Positions 1 through 10,100 of a stretch of DNA of 64,000 bases are shown here, piece by piece. The position numbers were made by a program, and so were the translations under genes. Where the stretch lies: positions 62,001 through 126,000 of the forward strand of contig SJCO01000004.1 of NCBI GenBank assembly GCA_005217565.1, read 5' to 3'. This DNA comes from Puteibacter caeruleilacunae (GTDB lineage Bacteria; Bacteroidota; Bacteroidia; Bacteroidales; Prolixibacteraceae). Numbering within the stretch: position 1 is the stretch's first letter; the number at the start of each line of letters is the position of its first letter. Under the pieces are notes generated by a model. The model worked only from the letters and a program-made list of their open reading frames with translations. It had not been told where the DNA came from and searched no databases.

Positions 1-444
1 ATTATCTCCGAAGCTGGCTGTCCGGGTGTAGCCGATCCAGGAGCCGATGTGGTAAAAATAGCACACACCAAAAACCTGCAAGTAGTACCACTAGTAGGAC
101 CATCATCCATTCTATTGGCACTTATGGCCTCAGGAATGAACGGACAAAACTTTGCTTTCAACGGATACATTCCGGTGAAGAAACCAGAGCGCGCCCGTAA
201 ACTTAAAGAGTTGGAGAAACGCTCAGCCATTGAAAACCAGACACAGATATTTATCGAGGCACCATATCGCAACATGCAATTAATGGAAGACATTCTTGCA
301 TCTTGCAGTCCGTCAACGCGACTATGCATTGCGTGCGATTTAACCCTCGAAACAGAAATAGCAGTAACAAAAACAGTAGCACAATGGAAAGGTAAATTGC
401 CACAAATACATAAACGTCCGGCAATCTTCCTTATTCAGAAGTAA
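1..444 (+). CDS. RsmI-like SAM-dependent methyltransferase, C-terminal part
   Basis: The reading frame is open from the first base and ends with TAA at 442-444, so the N-terminus lies outside the window; about 147 residues are present. The start of the visible part reads SEAGCPGVADPG, and GPSSILLALMASG follows. These match the SAM-binding and substrate motifs of the tetrapyrrole-methylase fold (SDAGTPxxSDPG and GPxxxxxALxxSG in RsmI). RsmI methylates the ribose of C1402 in 16S rRNA. Many Bacteroidota also carry a second, shorter RsmI-like paralogue, and the Cys in the first motif suggests this may be that paralogue, so no symbol is given. The gene converges on the LytTR gene, with a hairpin terminator between them. 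Confidence 0.8.
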   Translation: MISEAGCPGVADPGADVVKIAHTKNLQVVPLVGPSSILLALMASGMNGQNFAFNGYIPVKKPERARKLKELEKRSAIENQTQIFIEAPYRNMQLMEDILASCSPSTRLCIACDLTLETEIAVTKTVAQWKGKLPQIHKRPAIFLIQK

Positions 445-453
445 AATATTATC

Positions 454-502
454 AAAAAAAAGTAGCGGTACGATGTTGAAATCCATCAACATCATCCGCT
501 AC
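454..502 (-). terminator. Intrinsic terminator between convergent genes
   Basis: Two stacked stems, GTAGCGG/CCGCTAC and GATGTTG/CAACATC (462-502), with a small internal loop. On the minus strand the stem is followed by eight U residues (454-461). It ends the LytTR transcript (stop at 589) and may also slow read-through from the plus-strand methyltransferase gene. Confidence 0.75.
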
Positions 503-588
503 CCGATATCACCCACTACCACAATAACATCCAAGTAGGTAACAATACTTAAACTCATAATTCAATATCCCTAAAACCAAGCTCTCTC

Positions 589-1308
589 CTACGGCTCTTG
601 AAGTTCAGCCTGTAGTTCACTCAATTTCAACGAAAATTCCAACACAATCGATCCTTCACTATAGTCCATATGGCATTTCTTATCCTTATGGTTAATGAAG
701 GTCAGGTAACTCGTATTGATAGCATACTTGCGACTAATACGGATGAAGTTACGATCATCAATAGCCTCAAGGCACTTCCCCAGGTTCAGACTCGAATGTA
801 ACTCCTTATCCTCGCAAACAATACGTGTATACGCCCCATCGGCCTCCAAATAAACAATATCCTTACTATCCAGGTAATGGGATCCATTCAGACTCTTAAA
901 CAACACCTTTTGGTAAGGCACAACCGCCGGCACCCTAATTTTCGACTCACACAAACGTTTCACAACCTGTCCCACTTCACTACCATCCAAGGGTTTCAAC
1001 ACAAAGTCGAAAGCCTCATTCCGAAACGCCTCAATCGCATAATCGGGAAAAGCAGTAACACACACCACCTTCACATCCGGTTTGAAATAACGAATCTGTT
1101 TCAATAGCTCAATACCATTCAACTTCGTCATCTTAATAGCGATAAATGCAATATCGATTTTCTTCTTTAAAATCGCATTCAACCCCCTCTCAGGATCATT
1201 GTATATCGCCACAATATCAACACAAGAATAAGGCTTCAAACGGCTTTCTAAAAGCTTTCCTGCCTCGTGATCATCATCTATAATAAGGGCTGTCTGTATC
1301 TCTAACAT
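589..1308 (-). CDS. LytTR-family response regulator with an Asp-less receiver
   Basis: A 239-residue protein with an N-terminal CheY-like receiver (about 6-120) and a C-terminal LytTR DNA-binding domain (about 140-237). ATG at 1308 is chosen over an upstream in-frame TTG at 1332, because it places the first beta strand (ALIIDDD) as in the paralogue at 23257. The acidic pocket (D11-D13), T85 and K105 are kept. The phosphoacceptor position is Ala (A57, codon GCT) inside AFIAIKM, where the paralogue has VFMDIRM with D57. Classical phosphorylation at that site is therefore not possible. No kinase gene is adjacent. The protein probably binds DNA constitutively, or is controlled by dimerisation or a ligand. 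A minus-strand terminator lies 90 bp downstream. Confidence 0.88.
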   Translation of the reverse strand: MLEIQTALIIDDDHEAGKLLESRLKPYSCVDIVAIYNDPERGLNAILKKKIDIAFIAIKMTKLNGIELLKQIRYFKPDVKVVCVTAFPDYAIEAFRNEAFDFVLKPLDGSEVGQVVKRLCESKIRVPAVVPYQKVLFKSLNGSHYLDSKDIVYLEADGAYTRIVCEDKELHSSLNLGKCLEAIDDRNFIRISRKYAINTSYLTFINHKDKKCHMDYSEGSIVLEFSLKLSELQAELQEP

Positions 1309-1345
1309 GTCACTAATCTCTTGTTTCTTCAAAATACTCTTAACT

Positions 1346-3148
1346 CTAAAAATGATGGGTAATTGACGATCGATACGAAAGGATCTTCATCTCAGTTCGC
1401 CTATTCAATCGATGTTCCTCTTCGGTACAATCAATACCATCGTCACAATGATTAATCAGCTGTGTTTCGCCGTACCCCTTCGACTTAATTCTACGCCTAT
1501 CAATACCTCGCTCAACGATATAAGCAATGATCGACTCAGCACGTTTCTCCGAAAGACGCATATTATACTTATCACTCCCCCTACAGTCGGTATGCGATCC
1601 CATCTCAAAGGTCAGCTCAGGATTATCATTCATAATCTTCACCAACTTATCCAGCTCAGTCTTCGATGCAGGCAACAAATCCCACTTATTAAACTCGTAG
1701 TAAATATTCTCAATCACGAAAGTCTTCTCAATCTCAATGCGGAACATATACACCGTATCACGCACAATACCAGGCGGGCGATTAAAGGTAGTAACACTCA
1801 TAAAGCGGCGCAGATAATCCTTCTTCAGCACCTTAACATTATAATTCTTCGCAGGCTCAAGATCCATCTTCACCAATCCCTGATCATCAGTCAGCATAGC
1901 CGAATTATTAATGAATACCTCCTCTCCAGGCATAGGCTCTTTGGTCGATTTATCAAGCACAGCCAACTCCAGTTTATACTCACCCATCAACTGAAGCTCA
2001 ACGAAATCTTCATCCTTAATCTGCTTTTCCGCACCAATATAAAAAGGTTTCGATCCACTCACTCTATAGGTACGCCCTTTATATATTTCAAATGAAAACT
2101 TACCAGCACCATCACTCAGAGTCTCCTCAACAACAGCACCGTTTTCATCCTGCAACTGCACAATAGCCTCAGGCAACGGATTACCATTATGGTCAATCAC
2201 ATTCCCCTTCAAGGTTAGCAGTGCCTCTCTGATTCTCAACTTATAAATATCATCATCCCCCATACCACCTTCACGGTTAGAAGCAAAATAGCCAAGCTTA
2301 TGGCTAGGGTGAATAATTAAACCAAAGTCATCACCAGCAGAATTCACCGAAGGACCAAAATTCACCACCTTCGATGCCTCGTTATTCATGTCTTTATAAA
2401 ACAGATCCATTCCTCCAGAACCTCCTCTACCATTCGATGAAAAAACCAATACCCCATCATCGGTAAGATAAGGAAACATATCACCTTCTGCGGTATTCAC
2501 TGAAGGGCCAAGATTTACAGGATCAGACCAACCATTTTCGGTACGGTGACTCTTATAAATATCACTTCCCCCCATACCGCCAGGGCGATTACTGGTAAAA
2601 TACAACACCTGCCCGTCACTACTAATCGCAGGATGCCCGGTAGAATATCTAGGATTGTTATAAGGGAACTCCTCTACAATCTTCCATTCGCCTTGCTGTT
2701 TTTTCGCAATAACGATCTTCAATTCATAGCTATTTTTTCGAGTGATGTACCCCTTCTTCTTCTCCGGATTTTCCCAATTCGAGCTTGTCATAAACAACTC
2801 ACCCGTAGCCTCACAATAAGCCACCGGTCCTTCGTGCAGTTTAGTATTCACATTACCAAACCTACACTTCTCTCCAACAACCTCTCCATGTTGGTCGACC
2901 ATAGCGCCAAACATCACGTAGAACAAGTGATGCTTATATCCCTTCACCTTCCACTTTCGACCTGTTTGATCCAATGAATTAAACAACAACTGGTCACCCA
3001 CCAATGCAGGACCAAAATCACTGTTTTCAGAATTCACCTCCATCGGTTCGACAGCATAAGTAACTCCTTCAAAAACATTCCTTATTTTCCCCTGTCCGAA
3101 AATTTCAAGACAGCAGAACAATCCTAGTAAGAATAGGGATAATTTCAT
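1346..3148 (-). CDS. OmpA-family protein with PD40 beta-propeller and Cna/CarD-like domain
   Basis: About 600 residues. ATG at 3148 is preferred to a more upstream ATG because it begins a clear signal peptide (MKLSLFLLGLFCCLEIFGQ) and leaves a 16-bp gap to the preceding stop. PD40/WD40-like strands (SSDGQVLYFTSNRPGGMGG and similar) fill about residues 50-310. A carboxypeptidase-regulatory-like or Ig-like segment lies at about 320-400 (GNVIDHNGNPLPEAIVQLQD). An OmpA peptidoglycan-binding domain lies near the C-terminus (SHTDCRGSDKYNMRLSEKRA). The protein is probably periplasmic or outer-membrane and anchors the neighbouring secretion component to peptidoglycan. It is third in the adhesin-PorP/SprF-OmpA operon, and the domain plan resembles PorE-type T9SS accessory proteins but lacks the TPR part. 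Confidence 0.88.
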   Translation of the reverse strand: MKLSLFLLGLFCCLEIFGQGKIRNVFEGVTYAVEPMEVNSENSDFGPALVGDQLLFNSLDQTGRKWKVKGYKHHLFYVMFGAMVDQHGEVVGEKCRFGNVNTKLHEGPVAYCEATGELFMTSSNWENPEKKKGYITRKNSYELKIVIAKKQQGEWKIVEEFPYNNPRYSTGHPAISSDGQVLYFTSNRPGGMGGSDIYKSHRTENGWSDPVNLGPSVNTAEGDMFPYLTDDGVLVFSSNGRGGSGGMDLFYKDMNNEASKVVNFGPSVNSAGDDFGLIIHPSHKLGYFASNREGGMGDDDIYKLRIREALLTLKGNVIDHNGNPLPEAIVQLQDENGAVVEETLSDGAGKFSFEIYKGRTYRVSGSKPFYIGAEKQIKDEDFVELQLMGEYKLELAVLDKSTKEPMPGEEVFINNSAMLTDDQGLVKMDLEPAKNYNVKVLKKDYLRRFMSVTTFNRPPGIVRDTVYMFRIEIEKTFVIENIYYEFNKWDLLPASKTELDKLVKIMNDNPELTFEMGSHTDCRGSDKYNMRLSEKRAESIIAYIVERGIDRRRIKSKGYGETQLINHCDDGIDCTEEEHRLNRRTEMKILSYRSSITHHF

Positions 3149-3164
3149 AACTCCAACTATTAGC

Positions 3165-4139
3165 TTAAAAATATCGAGGAGAACGAACGGTATTACGCTC
3201 CCACTTAAATTCATATGTAATCATAATCTCATGCACTCCAGAGTGATTATTCTTCAACTCCGATGTTGTAAAGTCCATTGCATAGCCAATTCGCAGACTT
3301 TTATCAAACATCCATTGACCAATCACACCGAAGGAATCTCCCGTACGATACATACCTCCCAGCCACAATTTATCCTTCAAAAGGAAATTCGCATTGATGT
3401 CGACCTGAACAGGTGAATTACCAACAACCTTCACCAATGTTGATGGCTTAAACTTGATATCCTCATTCACATTAAATACAGCTCCTCCCATTATGTAAAT
3501 ATGCCTATTTTCTGCCTTAACTTTATCTGAAATCTGAGAATTATTAAAACCATTCTCCAACAATTTAGGAACTGACAATCCCACATAATAACGCTCGGAA
3601 TGCAGGTAAGCACCTATTCCAAAATTAGGCATCATCTTACTCACCACGCCCTGAAACATTGGATCACTCCTTCCATCCTTCTCTAACGTATATTCATTTA
3701 AATTGTTCTGATATTGCATGAATCCCCCCTTCAAACCCAATCGAAGAGACGTTTCTTCATTCAATTTCAATCGATATGAGTAATCAGCAAAAAAGGCAAA
3801 ACGCTTCTCCAGACCAGTCTTATCATGCATCACAGAAAGACCAACTCCCACGTTATCATGATTAGGCACATATGATTGCACCGAGAAGGTATTTGTTTGA
3901 GGGTGGCCCTCAAAGCCCACCCATTGCTGTCGCGTTAAAAACATAAATCCTAATGTATTCCAACTACCCACATAACCAGGATTTATAGCCTGTGTATTGA
4001 ACATGTACTGCGTATACATTGGATCCTGCTGAGCGTAACTTTTGATACTCATACCACCAATCAACACCAACAACACTACCAGCACATCAAATCGAAGTCT
4101 CATTACTTTCGCTTTTCCGTTTCTTAATATCTTATGCAT
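3165..4139 (-). CDS. PorP/SprF-family T9SS outer-membrane protein
   Basis: A 324-residue beta-barrel precursor with the family signature just after the signal peptide (QQDPMYTQYMFNTQAINPGY). The start at 4139 is supported by an unusually good Shine-Dalgarno site, AGGAGG, 8 nt upstream; an internal ATG at 4103 is the alternative. PorP/SprF proteins are outer-membrane components paired with individual T9SS substrates carrying type-B (CHU_C) sorting domains; in Flavobacterium, SprF is needed to secrete the SprB adhesin. Here the gene directly follows a giant type-B substrate (12-bp gap), so it is inferred to be the dedicated exporter partner of that protein. Confidence 0.92.
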   Translation of the reverse strand: MHKILRNGKAKVMRLRFDVLVVLLVLIGGMSIKSYAQQDPMYTQYMFNTQAINPGYVGSWNTLGFMFLTRQQWVGFEGHPQTNTFSVQSYVPNHDNVGVGLSVMHDKTGLEKRFAFFADYSYRLKLNEETSLRLGLKGGFMQYQNNLNEYTLEKDGRSDPMFQGVVSKMMPNFGIGAYLHSERYYVGLSVPKLLENGFNNSQISDKVKAENRHIYIMGGAVFNVNEDIKFKPSTLVKVVGNSPVQVDINANFLLKDKLWLGGMYRTGDSFGVIGQWMFDKSLRIGYAMDFTTSELKNNHSGVHEIMITYEFKWERNTVRSPRYF

Positions 4140-4151
4140 TTCTCCGTCCTC

Positions 4152-7100
4152 CTACTTATTGATGAATACCGATCCTTTATAAGGCTCCATGCCCGGCTTT
4201 AAATAGATGATATAATAGTAAGTAGCAGAAGGTAACTTCTTACTTCCAATTGTCAATCCAGTATCAGCCTCACCATTCCAATAAGCATCGGCACCCCATG
4301 TTTCCTCATTACCATAATCAGTCTGTTCAAACACCTTATTACCCCATCGGTTAAAGATCACCACTCGAGCATGTGGGTAAGGTGTCAGACCATCAATCAC
4401 CCAGCGATCGTGAATACCATCTTCATTAGGAGAGAAACCATTAGGAATAACCAACTCACAGTCGTCATCCTCATCCAGATAATTCTTCACACCATCAAGG
4501 TCACAATCATCATTTGTAGGATCACCATTATCATCATCATCCTCAAGCGTTGCAGTAGGTTTACCATCGCCATCATCATCCACATCGCGCCAGTCAGGCT
4601 GACCGTCATTATCGGTATCCTGAACAGGAGCATTTGAACCTTCCGGATTATCCTCAAGGAAGAAACCATCAACAGTATCGAAAGCATCGTCAAGACCATC
4701 ACCATCAGTATCACTATTTAGTGGATCAGTATCAGCCGAAGCACTCTGATCATCATCATGTCCCTCAATAGAATCAGGCACGTGATCCTCATCACTATCC
4801 AAATCACGATAATCAGGAGTACCATCACCATCAGTATCCACAGGCACTACCTCACTACCACCATCATCAGGATCGAACACATTATCCAGTCCGTCGCCAT
4901 CATGATCAAGGTTAGAAATTCTCACAGCAGGAGAAGGCTGACCTTCCATCACATCAGGAATACCGTCATTATCAGAATCGATATCCACGCTATCAGGATG
5001 TCCATCTTTATCGGTATCAACAGCACCATCACCTTCAACAGTATCAAGAATACCATCATCATCGTCATCCACATCATCGCGATCAGGAATACCATCACCA
5101 TCAGTATCGATCAATACATGGATCACCACTCTTGCTGTAGCACTCAACTTAGGCGTACCAGTATCGAATACCTGATATTCAAAAGCATCATCTCCAACAA
5201 AAGCAGGTTCAGGAGTATAAGTCAAGTCACCGTTATTATCCAAAGTGATCTGTCCGTGACTTGCCTCCGTTAACACCACACATTCCAATTTATCGTCATT
5301 AGGATCCGAATCGTTAGTCTCAACATTCTTACGCAGTTCCAAACGCTGAGCAACCTCATACTCATCAGGCACAGCGATAGGCGCCTGGTTAGTGTACACC
5401 TTAAGTTTAACCACCGCCTCATCAGTCAGACCATCAGCGTCAGTAATCTTATACTTAAACTCATCATCGCCATTGTAACCACCAATAGCAGTATAAGTAA
5501 CCATACCGTTATTGTCGACCAATGCCGAACCATGTTCAGGCTCATCGATAATCGTCACACTAGCCGGAACAATATTATCATCACAGTCGGTATCATTATT
5601 CAACACATCCAATGTACTGTGCAATCCGTTCACCTTGATATAGTCATCGGTAGCCACTGGCACCGCTTGCACATCAACCTGCTGTTCACAAGTAGACACA
5701 TTACCCGAAGCATCCGTTGCAGTCCACGTTACTACTGTAACCCCCAATGGGAACACAGCAGGAGCATTGTTAGTCACTACAGGCGTACCACAATTATCAG
5801 CGGCCGAAGCATTACCAAGTTCAACATCATTAGCCTCGCAAGTCTCCTGATTAGCCATCACAACCAAGTCGGCAGGACAAGTAATCGTAGGTGGAGTGTT
5901 ATCCCTCACTGTTATTTCCTGCATCTGATCAGCAGCACTATTGCCGCAGTTATCAACCAAACTCCACTTACGATTTATAATTACAACAGATGGATTATCA
6001 TCATTAATATCATCAACAAACGTAGCCTCTCCAACACCATAGTTGTCATCCTCGTTAGTCACATCACCAGTCGCAGCTACCGAAGCATCGTAATTACAGT
6101 CGGCATCTTTATAGATGGTGATATCGGCAGGAGCAGTAAAGGTTGGAATCGTATTATCGCGAACGGTAATCACCTGCACCTGTTCAGCAGCAGCGTTACC
6201 ACAATCATCACTTAAGCTCCAAGTACGAGTAATGATCACCCCACAAGGATCGGTATCATTAATTGCATCAACAAACGTAGCCTCACCTACGCCGCAATTA
6301 TCAGCCTCATCAGTCACGTCACCCACAGCCGCAACCGAGCTATCAAATGCACCATGAGCATCTCTGAAGATCACCTTATCGGCAGGAACAGTAAATGTAG
6401 GAGGTGTATTATCACGAACACTAATTGTCTGCACCTTAAACTGACGGTTACCACAATCATCTTCCAATGTCCATCCGCGTAAGATTGTCAACTCACCGGC
6501 ACATTCACCAGGAGTAATCACCTGCTCATAAGTCGCGTCAAGAGATGTATCACAATTATCCGACTCATCAGTCACATCACCAGTCACAGCCATCGATGCA
6601 TCATACTCACAATTCTCATCCTTATAGATAACGATATCAGCAGGAACAGTAAAGTTAGGCTTGATGGTATCCTTCACCACAATCACCTGCACCTGATCCT
6701 CTGCAGCATTGCCACAATCATCAGCCAAGCTCCAGGTACGAGAAATCACTTGCTCACCCTCACACGAACCATCAGCAATCACATCGGCAAATGTAGCCTC
6801 ACCCACATTACAATTATCAGCCTCATCAGTAACATCACCAGTCACCGCAACAGCAGCATCGAAATTACCATCCTTATCCTTGTAGATAGTTATTGCGTCA
6901 GGAGCAGTAAACGTAGGAATCGTGTTATCACGAACAGTTATCGTCTGGACCTTCTGCGTTACATTACCGCAATTATCAGTCAATGTCCACGTACGCTTGA
7001 TAATCACCTCGCACGCATCAGTATCATTAATATTATCAGTAAACACAGCCTCACCAGCGCCACAGTTATCAGCCTCATCAGTCACATCGCCAGTAGCAGT

Positions 7101-10100
7101 TATTGTAGCATCATAGCTACAAGCAGCATCATGGTAGATAACGATATCGGCAGGAACAGTAAATGTAGGAGGCGTATTATCGCGAACAGTAATTGTCTGC
7201 ACCTGATCAGGAGCAGCATTACCACAATGGTCAACCAGACTCCAGGTACGCGTAATAACCACATTACAGTCGTCAGATGCATCAACAACATCAACAAAAG
7301 TAGCCTGTTCAACACTAAAGTTATCATGCTCATCAGTCACATCGCCAGTCGCCGTTACCGATGCATCATAGTTACAATCAGCATCACGATAGATAACGAT
7401 ATCGGCAGGAGCTGTAAATGTAGGCGGAGCATCATCGCGCACCGTAATGCGTTGCACCTGATCGGCAGCCTTATTACCACAATGGTCAACCAGACTCCAG
7501 GTACGTTTAATCACCACATTACAATCATCCGACAAGTCGATATCGTCAACATAAGTCGCCTGTCCCACATCACAGTTATCAGCCTCATCCTCTACATCGC
7601 CAGTCGCCGATGTTGCAGCATTATATTTACCTACAGCATCACAATAAATAACGATATCAGCAGGAGCAGTAAACGTAGGAGGAGTGTTATCACGAACAGT
7701 AATAGTCTGCACCTGAGGAGCAGCAGCATTACCACAATTATCACTCAAGCTCCAAGTACGCGTAATCACAATCTCACAAGGATCAGCCGCATCCACAACA
7801 TCCGAATAAGCAGCATCGCCCACACCGAAATTATCAGCCTCGTCGGTCACATCACCAGTAAACGCAATCGAAGCATCATACTTACAATCACCATCCTTAT
7901 AGATAACGATATCAGCAGGAGCTGTAAAAGTAGGAGCAGTATTATCAAGGATCGTGATTACCTGCACCTGATCGGCAGCCTTATTATCACAGTCATCCTT
8001 TAAACTCCAGGTACGTGTAATCACTACATTACAAGGATCGCTATCATTAACCACATCGTTAAATGAAGCCTCACCAACTCCCAGGTTATCCGCCTCATCA
8101 GTCACATCGCCAGTCACTGCAATCGCAGCATCATAGCTACCAGCAGCATCACGATAAAGAGTAATATCATCAGGGGCAGTAAATGTAGGAACAGTATTAT
8201 CTTCAACAGTAATCGTCTGCACTTGAGGAGCAGCAGCATTACCACAATCATCACTTAAAATCCAGGTACGTTTAATCACCACGCTACACTTATTTGTAGC
8301 ATCCACAGCATCTGTAAACGTAGCCTCATCACTCACCGCCAGATTATCATCCTCATCAGTAACATCACCAGTCGCGGCAGTTGTTACATCATAATGACCA
8401 TGAGGATCATAATAAACAGTCACATCGGCAGGAGCAGTAAATGAAGGAGGCGTATTATCGCGAGCAGTAATTGTTTGCACCTGATCGGCAGCAGCATTAC
8501 CACAACCATCAATCAGACTCCAGGTACGTTTAATGGTCACCTCACAAGCAACCCGATCATCGACCACATCAACAAACGTAGCCTCATTACCATTAAAGTT
8601 ATCATGCTCATCAGTCACGTCACCAGTCGCTGCGATTGATTTATCATATGTACCATCCGCTTTACGATAGATTGTTATATCAGCAGGAGCAGTAAACGTA
8701 GGCAAAGTATTATCGATAACAGTAATTGTCTGCATTTGAGGAGCAGCCGCATTTCCACAATCATCACTCAAGCTCCAGGTACGTTTAATCACAATACCAC
8801 ACTCATCAGAATTATCGATTGTCTCGGTAAACGAAGCTTCACCCACATTAAAATTATCATCCTCATCAGTAACATCACCAGTCACTGCGATGGATGCATC
8901 ATAACTACCATCAGCCTTACGATGCACAGTCACATCAGCAGGAGCAGTAAACGTAGGAGCAGTATTATCTCTGATAGTAATCGTCTGTACCTGAGGCACA
9001 GCAGCATTACCACAATTATCACTCAAAGTCCATGTACGCTTGATAGTCACATCACACACATCAGAATCGTCAACCACATCAGTAAAAGCAGCCTTACCAA
9101 CACCGAAGTTATCAGCCTCATCCTCCACCTTACCAGTCACAGCAGTAGAAGCATCATAAGAACCATCAGTCTTTCTATAGATCGTCAAATCACCAGGGGC
9201 AGTAAATGTAGGAGGCGTATTATCACGAACAGTGATCACCTGAACCTGATCAGCAGCATCATTGCTACAATTATCAGTCAGACTCCACGTACGCGTAATC
9301 ACCACATTACAATCATCCGATTGATCAATCACATCAACAAACGTAGCCTCACCAACACCACAATTATCAGTCTCATCAGTCACATCGCCAGTCGCCGCCA
9401 CAGTAGAATCATAATGACCAGCAGCATCGCGGTAGATCGTCAGACTAACAGGGGCGGTAAATGTAGGCGGCGTATTATCACGAACAGTGATCACCTGAAT
9501 CTGATCAGCCGCCTTATTGTCACAATCATCTTTCAAACTCCATGTACGCGTGATTACCACTTCACAAGGATTAGAAGCATCAACCGCATCAGAATATGTA
9601 GCCTCACCAACACCATGGTTATCCGCCTCGTTGGTCACATCACCGGTAACCGCTACCGAAGCATCATAGCTACAATCCGCTTCTCTATAGATAGCAATAT
9701 CAGCAGGAGCAGTAAACGTAGGAATAGTATTATCACGAATAGTAATTGTCTGCACCTGATCAGCGGCAGCATTACCACAATTATCGCTCAAGCTCCAGTT
9801 ACGCTTAATCACCACCTCACACTCATTAGAATCATCAAGGTCGTCGCTAAATGTAGCCTCACCAACACCAAAGTTATCCTTCTCATTGGTAACATCGCCA
9901 GTCACAGCAACCGACACATCATAATTTCCAGCGGCATCTCGATACAACACCTGATCAGCAGGAGCAGTAAACGTAGGAGCAGTATTATCTCTGATAGTAA
10001 TTGTCTGCACCTGATCAGCAGCAGGATTACCACACTCATCATGCAGACTCCAGGTACGCTTGATCACCACCTCACATTCATTCGAGTCATCAATATCATC

